Positions 56,401 to 64,000 of a stretch of DNA of 64,000 nucleotides are shown here, in pieces. Source of the stretch: Tricholoma matsutake (Eukaryota > Basidiomycota > Agaricomycetes > Agaricales > Tricholomataceae); NCBI GenBank assembly GCA_026075535.2, contig AP026546.1, positions 1,488,001 to 1,552,000 on the forward strand. The letters are read 5' to 3'. Under the pieces are notes generated by a model. It was not told where the DNA came from. It made no database searches and saw nothing but the letters and a program-made list of their open reading frames with translations. A program made the translations under genes and the position numbers. Positions within the stretch are counted from its first letter, which is position 1. The number at the start of each line of letters is the position of its first letter.

Positions 56401-56524
56401 AGCCTTCCGGGCTTCCTACGCGGCGGTGCACACCGCTCAATCAGAGCCTCAATCTGGGGAACCCTCGTCCCCAGCACGGCGCCGTCGTCCTCGAGGTCCT
56501 CGTGGACAGCAGCGCCGCAACTAG
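53442..56524 (+). CDS. NAR-B ORF protein, subtype I (B9), interrupted by B10
   Basis: Blocks 53442-53566 (41 codons and 2 nt) and 55840-56524 sum to 810 nt, exactly 269 codons plus stop. The protein matches B1 and B7 (HKQWTRS where others have HKRWTRS). The B10 insertion lies in the acidic N-terminal region after YDHDD. Downstream of it the ATG at 55928 could start a 198-aa frame covering the conserved core and tail. Otherwise the gene is disrupted. Confidence 0.85.
53571..55826 (+). mobile_element. NAR-B element B10, subtype II, full length
   Basis: Sense full-length subtype II element inside B9, with the 13 bp duplication ATCATGACGATCC (53554-53566/55827-55839) and four extra bases CGAC (53567-53570). 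The tail is the GTTGACCC type, with poly-A 55807-55827. It is nearly identical to B3. Confidence 0.95.
54347..55186 (+). CDS. NAR-B ORF protein, subtype II (279 aa), copy B10
   Basis: Intact 279-aa protein differing from B3 at only two residues that I see (MPSANRR for MPSTNRR; EQSVPP for EQSAPP). It has an acidic N-terminal region, QELGIAELLYPE, IPELVEDE, the conserved core ERNAWRQMAWELFTTTWRLSE and the basic tail RRRRPRGPRAQQRRY. The two nearly identical subtype II proteins on opposite strands indicate a recent source element. Function unknown; no enzymatic motif. Confidence 0.86.
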   Translation: MPSANRRARTRHQAAHGDPLLYTNADFADFDDNYLPEFGHVSLSGWDSDVANQFHNLWAEDDSSDLPDDDDGSATGGDVEFIPGLTELASQETINRFLASQVIADEVHDLALELGLEANNNQELGIAELLYPEGQQEQSVPPLPTSPGSSAIPELVEDEPPLSRDERVDITSTSHGFLHLLEAMTIFVGTVRVSAVPLIERNAWRQMAWELFTTTWRLSEPMSAELAAAGLPLDLTSPEAFRASYAARQAAHAELHHGEPSSSSRRRRPRGPRAQQRRY

Positions 56525-59511
56525 TACAGGGGGCTATCCCCCTCTACGTTCACGGCCACCAAGTAGCTGGTGGCCACTATCGGGATGGCGACATGGGGTC
56601 GCTTCCCTATACCTTCCCCCCACTGCGGGGGGGACGATGTCATCGAGTGCGTGCACATGGGCGCATTTGCTCGAGGGGGGTCTCGGCCCCCTACTTACGG
56701 CGGTCACGGTGAATAACCAGGTGAACAACCACCCGCCTTGTTACTGTCACTTGTGCACAACACGGTGACGGTCCACCTCATTCATCTGGGGTGGTCAATC
56801 CTCGTTGGCTGGAAAAACGCAGACGGTTATTCCTCCCGCAAGGGGGGATTTACGGTGAATTAACACTGCTGCGCCTGGTCTGGCCTTGGTCGGACATGTG
56901 GCTGGGGGACCGTTTGCTCCAGAGGGCGATCTAATGGCTAACTTCGGGAGGGGGGGGCGCCCCCTCCAGATTATTGCCTTTCCTGGCTGAGAGGCCAACG
57001 TCTGTGGAACTGCCCGCCTAAAGGTGGCTAAAACGGGGACCTGAGTGGGGGATGGGCGAGGGGAACGCGTAGATAAAGTAGTACCCAAGTTTGTACCTTG
57101 CTCCGCGGACTGCGTTTGAGCCCCGCGTTATAAATTCTGATCCAAAAAAAAAAAAAAAAAACCTGTTCCCCCTGTCCGAAGACAAGAGCACAGGCGACAG
57201 CCTGAAATTTGGCATCTGTGGGCACCGAAGCGTCCACTGCAACGACCAGAGTGTCTTCCTCGACCAGGGCAGTAGCCCAGGCCTTGTCGAGGTCACTCTT
57301 GTAGGAATTCCTCGCTCCATCCTCCTTAGAGGTGAGACGATGAGAGGAGAAGCGAGTGGGGAATAAATCCTTCACTCTGTTTCCAGGTGTGTTTTCTTCC
57401 CCAAAGGGGTCGAATTCATCGCCTGGTACGAGGGCCAAGGCTGCAGCCGAAGCGACAGACGGCCCTTGCAAGGTGAGTGTGTCGAGCACGTTCCCTCCCC
57501 AGAGTCCAAGCTCATGAGAGTGGGTGGTGCCAACATGATTAGGTCCTAAGATCGCTCTTAGGGGGTGTGATGGAGCCAATAGAGGGGTCCTGAATACCCC
57601 TCTGTTGACTAAGCGACGCAGTAACAGCTGCATAGGCAGCAGTCCAGCGATACTTTCCAGGCCACCGATAGGGGTGGTTCTGAATGCACCGAGGATCCAA
57701 CGAGCAGCGATCGACTGCACTTGGGCCAACGTCTTGATGACACCTTTGACGCGAGCGCCTTTGAAGTGCCATAATCTGAGTCCGTATGTCATAATGGGTA
57801 CGACGCACGAACGGTAGAGTAGACGCTTCTGCATGGGGGTTAGCCCTCTGACAGAATTGCCCAGCATTCCCATCGCCCTCGCAGTGGTGAGAGCTTTGGT
57901 GGAGTAGAATCGCGTATGCTCCTTAAAGGAGAGTTTGCGGTCAAAGAAGAATCCAAGGTACCTCCAGGTAACCTTGGGTTTTAGGGGAGTGTTGCCCGTG
58001 TATGGGGCAAATCCGAGATCGATGGGTAGGGGAGTGAATCTCCTTGCCCTTGAGAAGTGAAAGATTTCAGACTTGTCATGCTCCAGGACAAGTCCGAGGG
58101 AAGTGAATGCCTGAAATATCCAGCCATACGCTCTTTTTAGCAAGGGGAGATTATCCTCCAGCTGTGGAGAGCGGGCGATGAGAGTGCCATCGTCCACATA
58201 AGACATGAGATCGACTTCTCTGCCGATTTCGCTTCTTCTGAAGAGCTTCATGATAGGCGTTAAGTATAGCGCCGATAAGACAGGGGACAAAGCAGAGCCT
58301 TGACCCACTCCCACATCAGCTGCAAAGGAGCCAGATGAGAAAGCGTTCCATTTGTAGGTCGTTTTGCGACCGACTAGATATGAACGGAAGAAGTTCACTA
58401 CTTGCGCAGGGAACCCCGACCGAGAGATGATCTCCAGCAGAACCTGGTGGTTCAAGGAGGGGAAGAATTGAGCAATGTCGAAAGCGACAACACTCGTTTT
58501 GAGTCCTTTAGCCCATCCTGCCCTGACAAGATGGGTGAGGTAGATTCCTGCATCCTCAGTGGAACGCTGGGCGACGCCTCCGAACTGATTCTGCTCGAAG
58601 GCCTCGTGTGCGACGCCGTCAAATTGAAGTCTTCTGGACAACATTTTTTCGACTAATTTGCCCAGAGTGTTCAGGAGCACGATGGGTCTGAACGACTTAG
58701 GGGTAGAGTAATTAGGTTTCCCTGGCTTCGGGATAATGACCGACAGGGATTCCTTGAAGTGAGCCGGCCAGTGGCCAGCAGTGATGCACGCCTCAGCAAT
58801 GCGGGTAATGAGCCCTGCCACCTCTGGGTTGCTACACCAGTGTTTAAGGTGCGACCATGTAACATGATCGGGCCCTGGAGCGGAACGGGAAGAACACGCG
58901 TTAAGCGCTTCTTTCATTTCCGTGACGGAGAAAGGGATCCAGGCCCTTTCAGGCACCGGATCAAGTTCCTCGAGTATGCTCAGATCGACAGCTCGATCAG
59001 ATGCGGCGTTATAGGACCCATCAAGGGCAGCCCAAAGGGAGTCCAGATCATTGCAAGGTTCTCCCCGATAGGAGATTGCCTCGTATGATGGGAGGTTATG
59101 TTGGCGAGTCCAAGACATCAAGTCCCAGGGTCGTCTGTTCATCGTAGCCACTTCCTGGATACGGTCGTCGAAAAAGTCGCGCTTTGCGTTTCGCATGACT
59201 TTCCTATAGAGCTTCCAGTCCCCCTCGTCTCGGGAGGCTCTGTAAGCGTCTAGGGCACCACTGCATTCGTCTGTCCACCAGCCTTTGGACGACTTGCCGA
59301 GGCGAGATTCCTTGGCGTGGTTTTCCCATGCCTTGTTTAAAATCGTTGATATTGCCGAAATGACATCATCGATCTCTGCCGAGGTATCTCCGCGCCAGTT
59401 TAGCCACAGAGTTAAAGCGGAGGAGACAGCGTCCCGATAGGATGCTTCCTCCTCGGATCCTTTTTTGATGGACCACTTGGTAACCGGAACCAAAGATCCC
59501 GGACCACAAGC

Positions 59512-60819
59512 GCTCCTTGACTTGTTACAACCACCATAAATAGTGGTAAATACCTCTGCTCAACGTTGCATGCGACGTCGACACTTCAATTTTCGTCCGA
59601 TTTTCGATCGGATTTCACCATCACGAACGCTCTCGGCGTCTCCAGGCCTACCCTGATTTGCTAAGAGATCCGTCCATCCGATCTCCGTGGATGCCCCGGT
59701 CATTGTTTTTGACAATGGCTGCTATCTGTCTTGTTCTCCTGGGCTTCGAGGATCCTGACTAGGTGAGTGTTGTTTATGAAAGAGTAGTCTGGGTCCCTCT
59801 GGGGGCTTAGAGTGGGTGTGGGATGCCTGCTTCAACGCTCGCCCAAGTCGACACACTCGTTTAGTTGGGGGAGGTCTGGCTTAGGGAGAAGGGACGTTAT
59901 CACTGGATTGCTAGTTGTCTGGGAGGCTTCTAGCCTCCATGCTATGTGAGTCACTACTACTAGGGACAAGCTACACTGACTACCCGTTGGAATACACCAT
60001 CGTTAAAAGGGGCCGGGCGATGGTGCCCCCTGGCGGCTAGGTCGACACCTTGGTGGCCGCCACTCTCCACCAACTCTCTACCTCCGGTGCTCACTCCTCT
60101 AGGGTGGTATGACCCGGGTTCAATCTTCTCCCACTGGGTTACAGGATGTGCGGCTTGTCCCCCCCTCGGAGCGTTCGGAGGCAGTATCGGGTGGACCCGG
60201 AATAGAGATAAGGGACCAGCTGTTATCGATTGCACGCTACGTATCTTGATTTCTACTATCACCTACTAGCACTAACTTCCCCTCTCAATGCCTAAATGGC
60301 GAACTAGAGCCCAAACACCACGCTGGGGTCTACACGACCCCTCCCTGATTACGGGCGACATCTACGACGATGACGTCCAAGACTACGACACCCGGTACGA
60401 TCATGACGATCCGGATGTAGCTACTGCCCTACGGGCAGTTAGAGATCTATGGGCTGGAGAAGACCTCTCCGACCCTGAGGATGACGAGGATTCTCTTGCT
60501 ATGCAGGAGGCCCTCAATTATGCCGAGAGCAGCCCCAAGCTAGCCTCGAGGCAAACGATCGACCGTGTGCTGTGGGCGCAGGACGTCCATGTCGCACATA
60601 AACGATGGACTCGCAGTCTCGAACGCGAGGACATGTACACTCAGGAGCTCGGCATTGCTGAGCTCTTCTATCCGGAGGCATCCCCTGCCCCGTTACCGCC
60701 TTTGCCCCCCATCCCTGAGTTGGTGGAGGACGAAGCACCGTTATCTGTGAATGAGAGGCTGGAAATCGAAGCCACCTCTCATGCCATGCTACACCAACTC
60801 GACGCGATGACCATGTTCA
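59512..60819 (+). mobile_element. NAR-B element B11, 5' part, cut by B12
   Basis: Sense subtype I element starting at GCTCCTTGACTTGTTACAAC (59512) inside A10. It runs through the leader and the first 177 codons of the ORF, then is cut by the poly-T of B12 at 60820. The 3' part is not found immediately right of B12; a LINE-A fragment (A11) is there. It is expected further right if the nesting is intact. Confidence 0.92.
60288..60819 (+). pseudogene. NAR-B ORF, 5' part only (B11)
   Basis: First 177 codons of the subtype I protein, beginning MPKWRTRAQTPRW (Trp for the usual Arg at position 4) and ending at LHQLDAMTMF, inside the conserved core. The apparent continuation as a run of phenylalanines and then IRIYNAGLERSPR is the antisense tail of B12 and has no meaning. 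The basic C-terminus is missing. Confidence 0.85.
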
Positions 60820-61458
60820 TTTTTTTTTTTTTTTTTTTTTGGATCAGAATTTATAACGCGGGGCTCGAACGCAGTCCGCGGAGCAAGGTACAAACTTGGG
60901 TACTACTTTATCTACGCGTTCCCCTCGCCCATATCCCACTCAGGTCCCCGTTTTAGCCACCTTTAGGCGGGCAGTTCCACAGACGTTGGCCTCTCAGCCA
61001 GGAAAGGCAATAATCTGGAGGGGGCGCCCCCCCTCCCGAAGCTAGCCATTAGATCGCCCCCTGGAGCAAATGGTCCCCCAGCCACATGTCCGACCGAGGC
61101 CAGACCAGGCGCAGCAGTGTTAATTCACCGTAAATCCCCCCTTGCGGGAGGAATAACCGTCTGCGTTTTTCCAGCCAATGAGGATTGACCACCCCAGACG
61201 AATGAGGTGGACCATCACCGTGTTGTGCACGAGTGACAGTAACAAGGCGGGTGGTTGTTCACCTGGTTATTCACCGTGACCGCCGTAAGTAGGGGGCCGA
61301 GACCCCCCTCGAGCAAATGCACCTATGTGCACGCACTCGATGACATCATCCCCCCCGCAGTGGGGAGAAGGTATAGGGAAGCGACACCATGTCACCATCC
61401 CGATAGTGGCCACCAGTTACTTGGTGGCCGTGAACGTAGAGGGGGATAGCCCCCTGTA

Positions 61459-62268
61459 CTAGTTGCGGCGCTGCTGTCCACGAGGACCTCGAGGACGACG
61501 GCGCCGTGCTGGGGACGAGGGTTCCCCAGATTGAGGCTCTGATTGAGCGGTGTGCACCGCCGCATAGGAAGCCTGAAAGGCTGCCGGAGACGTGAGGTCG
61601 AGAGGTGTCGGAACGGCTGCTAGTTCCGCCGACATCGTCTCAGACAGTCGCCAGGTGGTCGTGAATAACTCCCAGGCCATTTGGCGCCATGCGTTCCTCT
61701 CTGCAGGAGGAACGGCGGATGTACGGACGGTACCAATGAACATGGTCATCGCGTCGAGTTGGTGTAGCATGGCATGAGAGGTGGCTTCGATTTCCAGCCT
61801 CTCATTCACAGATAACGGCGCTTCGTCCTCCACCAGCTCAGGGATGGGGGGCAAAGGCGGTAACGGGGCAGGGGATGCCTCCGGATAGAAGAGCTCAGCA
61901 ATGCCGAGCTCCTGAGTGTACATGTCCTCGCGTTCGAGACTGCGAGTCCATCGTTTATGTGCGACATGGACGTCCTGCGCCCACAGCACACGGTCGATCG
62001 TTTGCCTCGAGGCCAGCTTGGGGCTACTCTCGGCGTAATTGAGGGCCTCTTGCATAGCAAGAGAGTCCTCGTCATCCTCAGGGTCGGAGAGGTCCTCTCC
62101 AGCCCATAGATCTCTAACTGCCCGTAGGGCAGTAGCTACATCCGGATCGTCGTGATCGTACCGGGTGTCGTAGTCTTGGACGTCATCGTCATAGATGTCG
62201 CCCGTAATCAGGGAGGGGTTGTGTAGACCCCAACGTGGTGTTTGGTCTCTAGTACGCCGTTTAGGCAT
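61459..62268 (-). CDS. NAR-B ORF protein, subtype I (269 aa), copy B12
   Basis: Intact 269-aa protein, beginning MPKRRTRDQTPRWGLHNPSL (Asp for Ala at 8, Asn for Asp at 17). The acidic region, QELGIAELFYPE, proline-rich linker, core (AAFQASYAA with Gln for the usual Arg) and basic tail are all present. It lies in a chimeric element whose 5' end and leader come from LINE-A, so if transcribed it would be from the LINE promoter, with a short LINE ORF1 frame upstream. Function unknown. Confidence 0.86.
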   Translation of the reverse strand: MPKRRTRDQTPRWGLHNPSLITGDIYDDDVQDYDTRYDHDDPDVATALRAVRDLWAGEDLSDPEDDEDSLAMQEALNYAESSPKLASRQTIDRVLWAQDVHVAHKRWTRSLEREDMYTQELGIAELFYPEASPAPLPPLPPIPELVEDEAPLSVNERLEIEATSHAMLHQLDAMTMFIGTVRTSAVPPAERNAWRQMAWELFTTTWRLSETMSAELAAVPTPLDLTSPAAFQASYAAVHTAQSEPQSGEPSSPARRRRPRGPRGQQRRN

Positions 62269-62467
62269 TGAGAGGAAGTTAGTGCTTGTAGATGATGGTA
62301 AAAATCAAAATACGTAGCGTTCCATCGATAACAGTTGGTCCCTTATCTCTATTCCGGGTCCACCCGATACTGCCTCCGAACGCTCCGAGGGGGGGACAGG
62401 CCGCACATCCTGTAACCCAGTGGGAGAAGGTTGAACCCGGGTCATAACACCCTAGAAGAGTGAGCAC

Positions 62468-62683
62468 TGTGCCCGCCCCATAGGGGGAGGGGGTTGGAGA
62501 ACCTCTTTGGGTCCTGTGAGGGCCCACGGAGGGAACGTTCTGTGTGGATCTGCGGCTCGAAGAGAGCCGTAGGGAATCAATGGGGTCGTCGCCAGGAGTT
62601 CTGGGCGTACCGGATCTAGAGGGTCCCCCCTCGTCCATCGCCTCACCCGATCTCCCCCTACTTCTAGAATACGAATCAGACAT
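62468..62683 (-). pseudogene. LINE-A ORF1 N-terminal stub in chimera B12
   Basis: About 72 codons of LINE-A ORF1 (MSDSYSRSRGRSGEAMDEGG to SPYGAGT), after which the frame passes into the NAR-B leader and reads unrelated sequence for about 60 codons (stop near 62279). Only the disordered N-terminus of ORF1 is present; no zinc knuckles. It is a product of the template switch. Confidence 0.85.
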
Positions 62684-62810
62684 GCGCTGGTAAGACGCTG
62701 GTTATACCGGATCGCTGGGATCAAGGACGGATTGAGCTGCAAAGTGTGAAAACGGTGTCGACGAAAATTTTTGTGGCTGTGCACGTCGCGGTAAGAGGAC
62801 AAGAAGCGAT

Positions 62811-62950
62811 GACCTCCCTCGGACTAGTCCTCGAACATGACAAGTCCAAGATATTCCACTTTTCAAGGGCGAGGAGATTCACTCCCTTACCCATCGATCT
62901 GGGTTTCGCCCCTTACACGGGTAATACCCCTCTCAAACCCAAGGTCACCA
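62811..62950 (+). pseudogene. LINE-A sense fragment A11 (ORF2 residues 715-760)
   Basis: A 138 nt sense fragment encoding TSLGLVLEHDKS...PLKPKVT from the RT region, in frame. Its left side joins the 5' terminus of B12 head-to-head through GATG, and its right side is cut by B13. It is too short to be an independent LINE insertion (no 3' tail). It matches the B2/A4 and B8/A9 arrangement. Confidence 0.85.
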
Positions 62951-62952
62951 TC

Positions 62953-64000
62953 GCTCCTTGACTTGTTACAACCACCATAAATAGTGGTAAACACCTCTGC
63001 TCAACGTTGCAAGCGACGTCGACACTTCAATTTTCGTCCGATTTTCGATCGGATTTCACCATCACGAACGCTCTCGGCGTCTCCAGGCGTGCCCTGATTT
63101 GCTAAGAGATCCGTCCATCCGATCTCCGTGGATGCCCCGGTCATTGTTTTTGACAATGGCTGCTATCTGTCTCGTTCCCCTGGGCTTCGAGGATCCTGAC
63201 TAGGTGAGTGTTGTTTATGAAAGAGTAGTCTGGGTCCCTCTGGGGGCTTAGAGTGGGTGTGGGATGCCTGCTTCAACGCTCGCCCAAGTCGACACACTCG
63301 TTTAGTTGGGGGAGGTCTGGCTTAGGGAGAAGGGTCGTTATCACTGGATTGCTGGTTGTCTGTGAGGCTTCTAGCCTCCATGCTCTGTGAGTTTCTATTA
63401 CTAGAGACATGCTACACTGACTACCCGTTGGAATACACCATCGTTAAAAGGGGCCGGGCGATGGTGCCCCCTGGCGGCTAGGTCGACGCCCTGGTGGCCG
63501 CCACTCTCCACCAACTCTCTACCTCCGGTGCTCACTCTTCTAGGGTGTTATGACCCGGGTTCAATACTCTCCCACTAGGCAGCAGGATGTGCGGCTTGCT
63601 CGCCCCCTCGGAGCGTTCGGAGGCTGGATCGGGTGGACCCGGAATGTAGATAAGGGACCAGCCGTTATCGATTCCACGCTGCGTATCTTGATTCTTACCA
63701 TCATCTACTAGCACTAACATACACACTCTCAATGCCCAAACGGTGAACCAGAGGCCAACCACCACATCGGGGTCTACGCGACCCCGTTTTGATCACGGGC
63801 GACATCTTTGATGATGGCGTCCAAGACTACGACACCTGGTTCGTCCAAGACGAATCGGAGGTAGCAGCTGCTTTCAAGGCAGCTAGAGATCTATGGGCCG
63901 GGGAAGACCTCTCCGACCCTAACGACGATGACGACGACGACTCTCCTGCTATGCAAGAGGCTCTTCTTTTCGCCGAGGGGGGGCCTAGGCTCTCCTCAAG
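62953..64000 (+). mobile_element. NAR-B element B13, subtype I variant, runs off right edge
   Basis: Sense element starting at GCTCCTTGACTTGTTACAAC inside A11. The leader is 62953-63731, then the start of the ORF. The 3' part is outside the window. The N-terminal coding sequence resembles B8 (PPHRGLRDPVLITGDIFDD) but is further diverged (WFVQDESEVAAAFKAARDL). Confidence 0.93.
63732..64000 (+). pseudogene. NAR-B ORF with early stop (B13)
   Basis: ATG at 63732-63734 is followed by MPKR and then TGA at 63744-63746, where the other copies have CGA (Arg), a single C-to-T change. Beyond the stop the frame stays open to the window edge and reads TRGQPPHRGLRDPVLITG, then GDIFDDGVQDYDT, an expanded acidic run (DPNDDDDDDSPAMQEAL) and FAEGGPRLSS. 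The long open frame after the stop suggests a recent nonsense change, or rescue by a later start or read-through. Confidence 0.85.

Larger units (their letters stand above)
52666..57160 (+). mobile_element. NAR-B element B9, subtype I, split by B10
   Basis: Sense full-length element in A10, with a 14 bp duplication ACCTGTTCCCCCTG and three extra bases (ATC, 52663-52665) before the 5' terminus. Blocks are 52666-53566 and 55840-57160. B10 is inserted in its ORF. Its A run is 57144-57161. This shows NAR-B elements also land in each other. Confidence 0.94.
51861..59507 (-). pseudogene. LINE-A ORF2 (A10), split by B9 and frameshifted
   Basis: Residues about 250-1289 in two blocks. RT motifs including YVDD and the RNase H motifs are visible. 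Near 52467-52474 a four-base insertion (GCGAAGGAAGATTT where other copies have GCGAAGATTT) shifts the frame in RNase H, between the IFSDSTTG and WNVHKMAHD segments, so A10 was damaged independently of the B9 insertion. The C-terminal finger CWCLGPEIQTRDHLLRVC follows in the shifted frame. Not functional. Confidence 0.86.
51318..59511 (-). mobile_element. LINE-A copy A10, partial, split by B9
   Basis: Antisense LINE with poly-T from 51318, 3' UTR to 51860 and ORF2 in blocks 51861-52662 and 57175-59507. B9 is inserted with ACCTGTTCCCCCTG duplicated (52649-52662/57161-57174). It is cut at ORF2 residue about 250 by the start of B11 (59512). Its N-terminal endonuclease part and ORF1 should lie further right if the nesting is intact. 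Confidence 0.92.
60821..62807 (-). mobile_element. Chimeric element B12: LINE-A 5' end fused to NAR-B 3' body
   Basis: Antisense. From poly-T 60820-60840 through 3' UTR, ORF (61459-62268) and part of the leader it is subtype I NAR-B. At 62466-62468 it switches to the first ~340 nt of LINE-A (ORF1 codons about 1-72 and the leader), ending at the LINE 5' terminus GCTTCTTGTCCTCTTACC (62807). Both halves are in the same sense. This is the arrangement expected when reverse transcriptase leaves a NAR-B RNA and continues on a LINE-A RNA. Confidence 0.92.

Noticed and set aside
1..64000. CRISPR array, bacterial operon or prophage
   Set aside because: There are no short regularly spaced repeats and no bacterial genes. 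Repeats are kilobase-scale retrotransposon copies with poly-A tails and target duplications, which indicates a eukaryote.

Overview
The window is a solid block of non-LTR (LINE-type) retrotransposon sequence. I found no host gene, no tRNA or rRNA, and no stretch over 300 bases outside an element. Two families account for essentially every base, inserted into one another on both strands. 'LINE-A' is autonomous: ORF1 (636-640 aa, three zinc knuckles) is followed by ORF2 (1289 aa, endonuclease, reverse transcriptase, RNase H, C-terminal CCHC), with a short 5' leader, a ~520 nt 3' UTR and a poly-A tail. 'NAR-B' is non-autonomous (about 1.9-2.25 kb): a structured 5' leader of about 750 nt, one 269-279 codon ORF of unknown function, and a hairpin-rich 3' UTR ending in almost the same tail as LINE-A. 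All names (A1-A11, B1-B13) are mine.

The organism is eukaryotic. The endonuclease-RT-RNase H LINE, with a FSQNV...QEPPWR style N-terminus, resembles fungal and especially basidiomycete LINEs as I remember them; that assignment is inference. A gene-free LINE nest suggests heterochromatin such as a subtelomere or centromere, but there is no telomere repeat or satellite to prove it.

Layout from left to right: A1(-) at 1-4176 holds B1(+). B2(-), 4177-15146, holds the near-complete A2(-), which holds B3(-). The sense fragment A4(+), 15151-24223, holds the near-complete A3(-), which holds B4(-) and B5(+). A5(+), 24224-35410, holds A6(+) and B6(-). A7(-), 35411-46960, holds the near-complete A8(+), which holds B7(+). 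B8(-), 46961-49187, is followed by A9(+) to 51317. A10(-), 51318-59511, holds B9(+), which holds B10(+). B11(+), 59512-60819, is followed by the A/B chimera B12(-), 60821-62807, the sense fragment A11(+), and B13(+), which runs off the right edge. Twelve insertions are closed by 10-16 bp target-site duplications (TSDs), and their removal restores several ORFs to exact length (B2, B9, A2 ORF1, A3 ORF2, A5 ORF1, A8 ORF1).

How the parts work together (inference): LINE-A ORF2 would nick the target and reverse transcribe its own RNA from the 3' tail. NAR-B carries the same tail and a similar 5' terminus and so would use LINE-A enzymes in trans. The most interesting points are: a conserved protein in a non-autonomous element; a subtype amplified after its ORF broke; LINE ORF1 and ORF2 separated by one in-frame TAA directly followed by ATG; a 5'-LINE/3'-NAR chimera; and three minus-strand insertions whose 5' ends are joined head-to-head to sense LINE-A fragments, as if the second target strand had primed on a different RNA.
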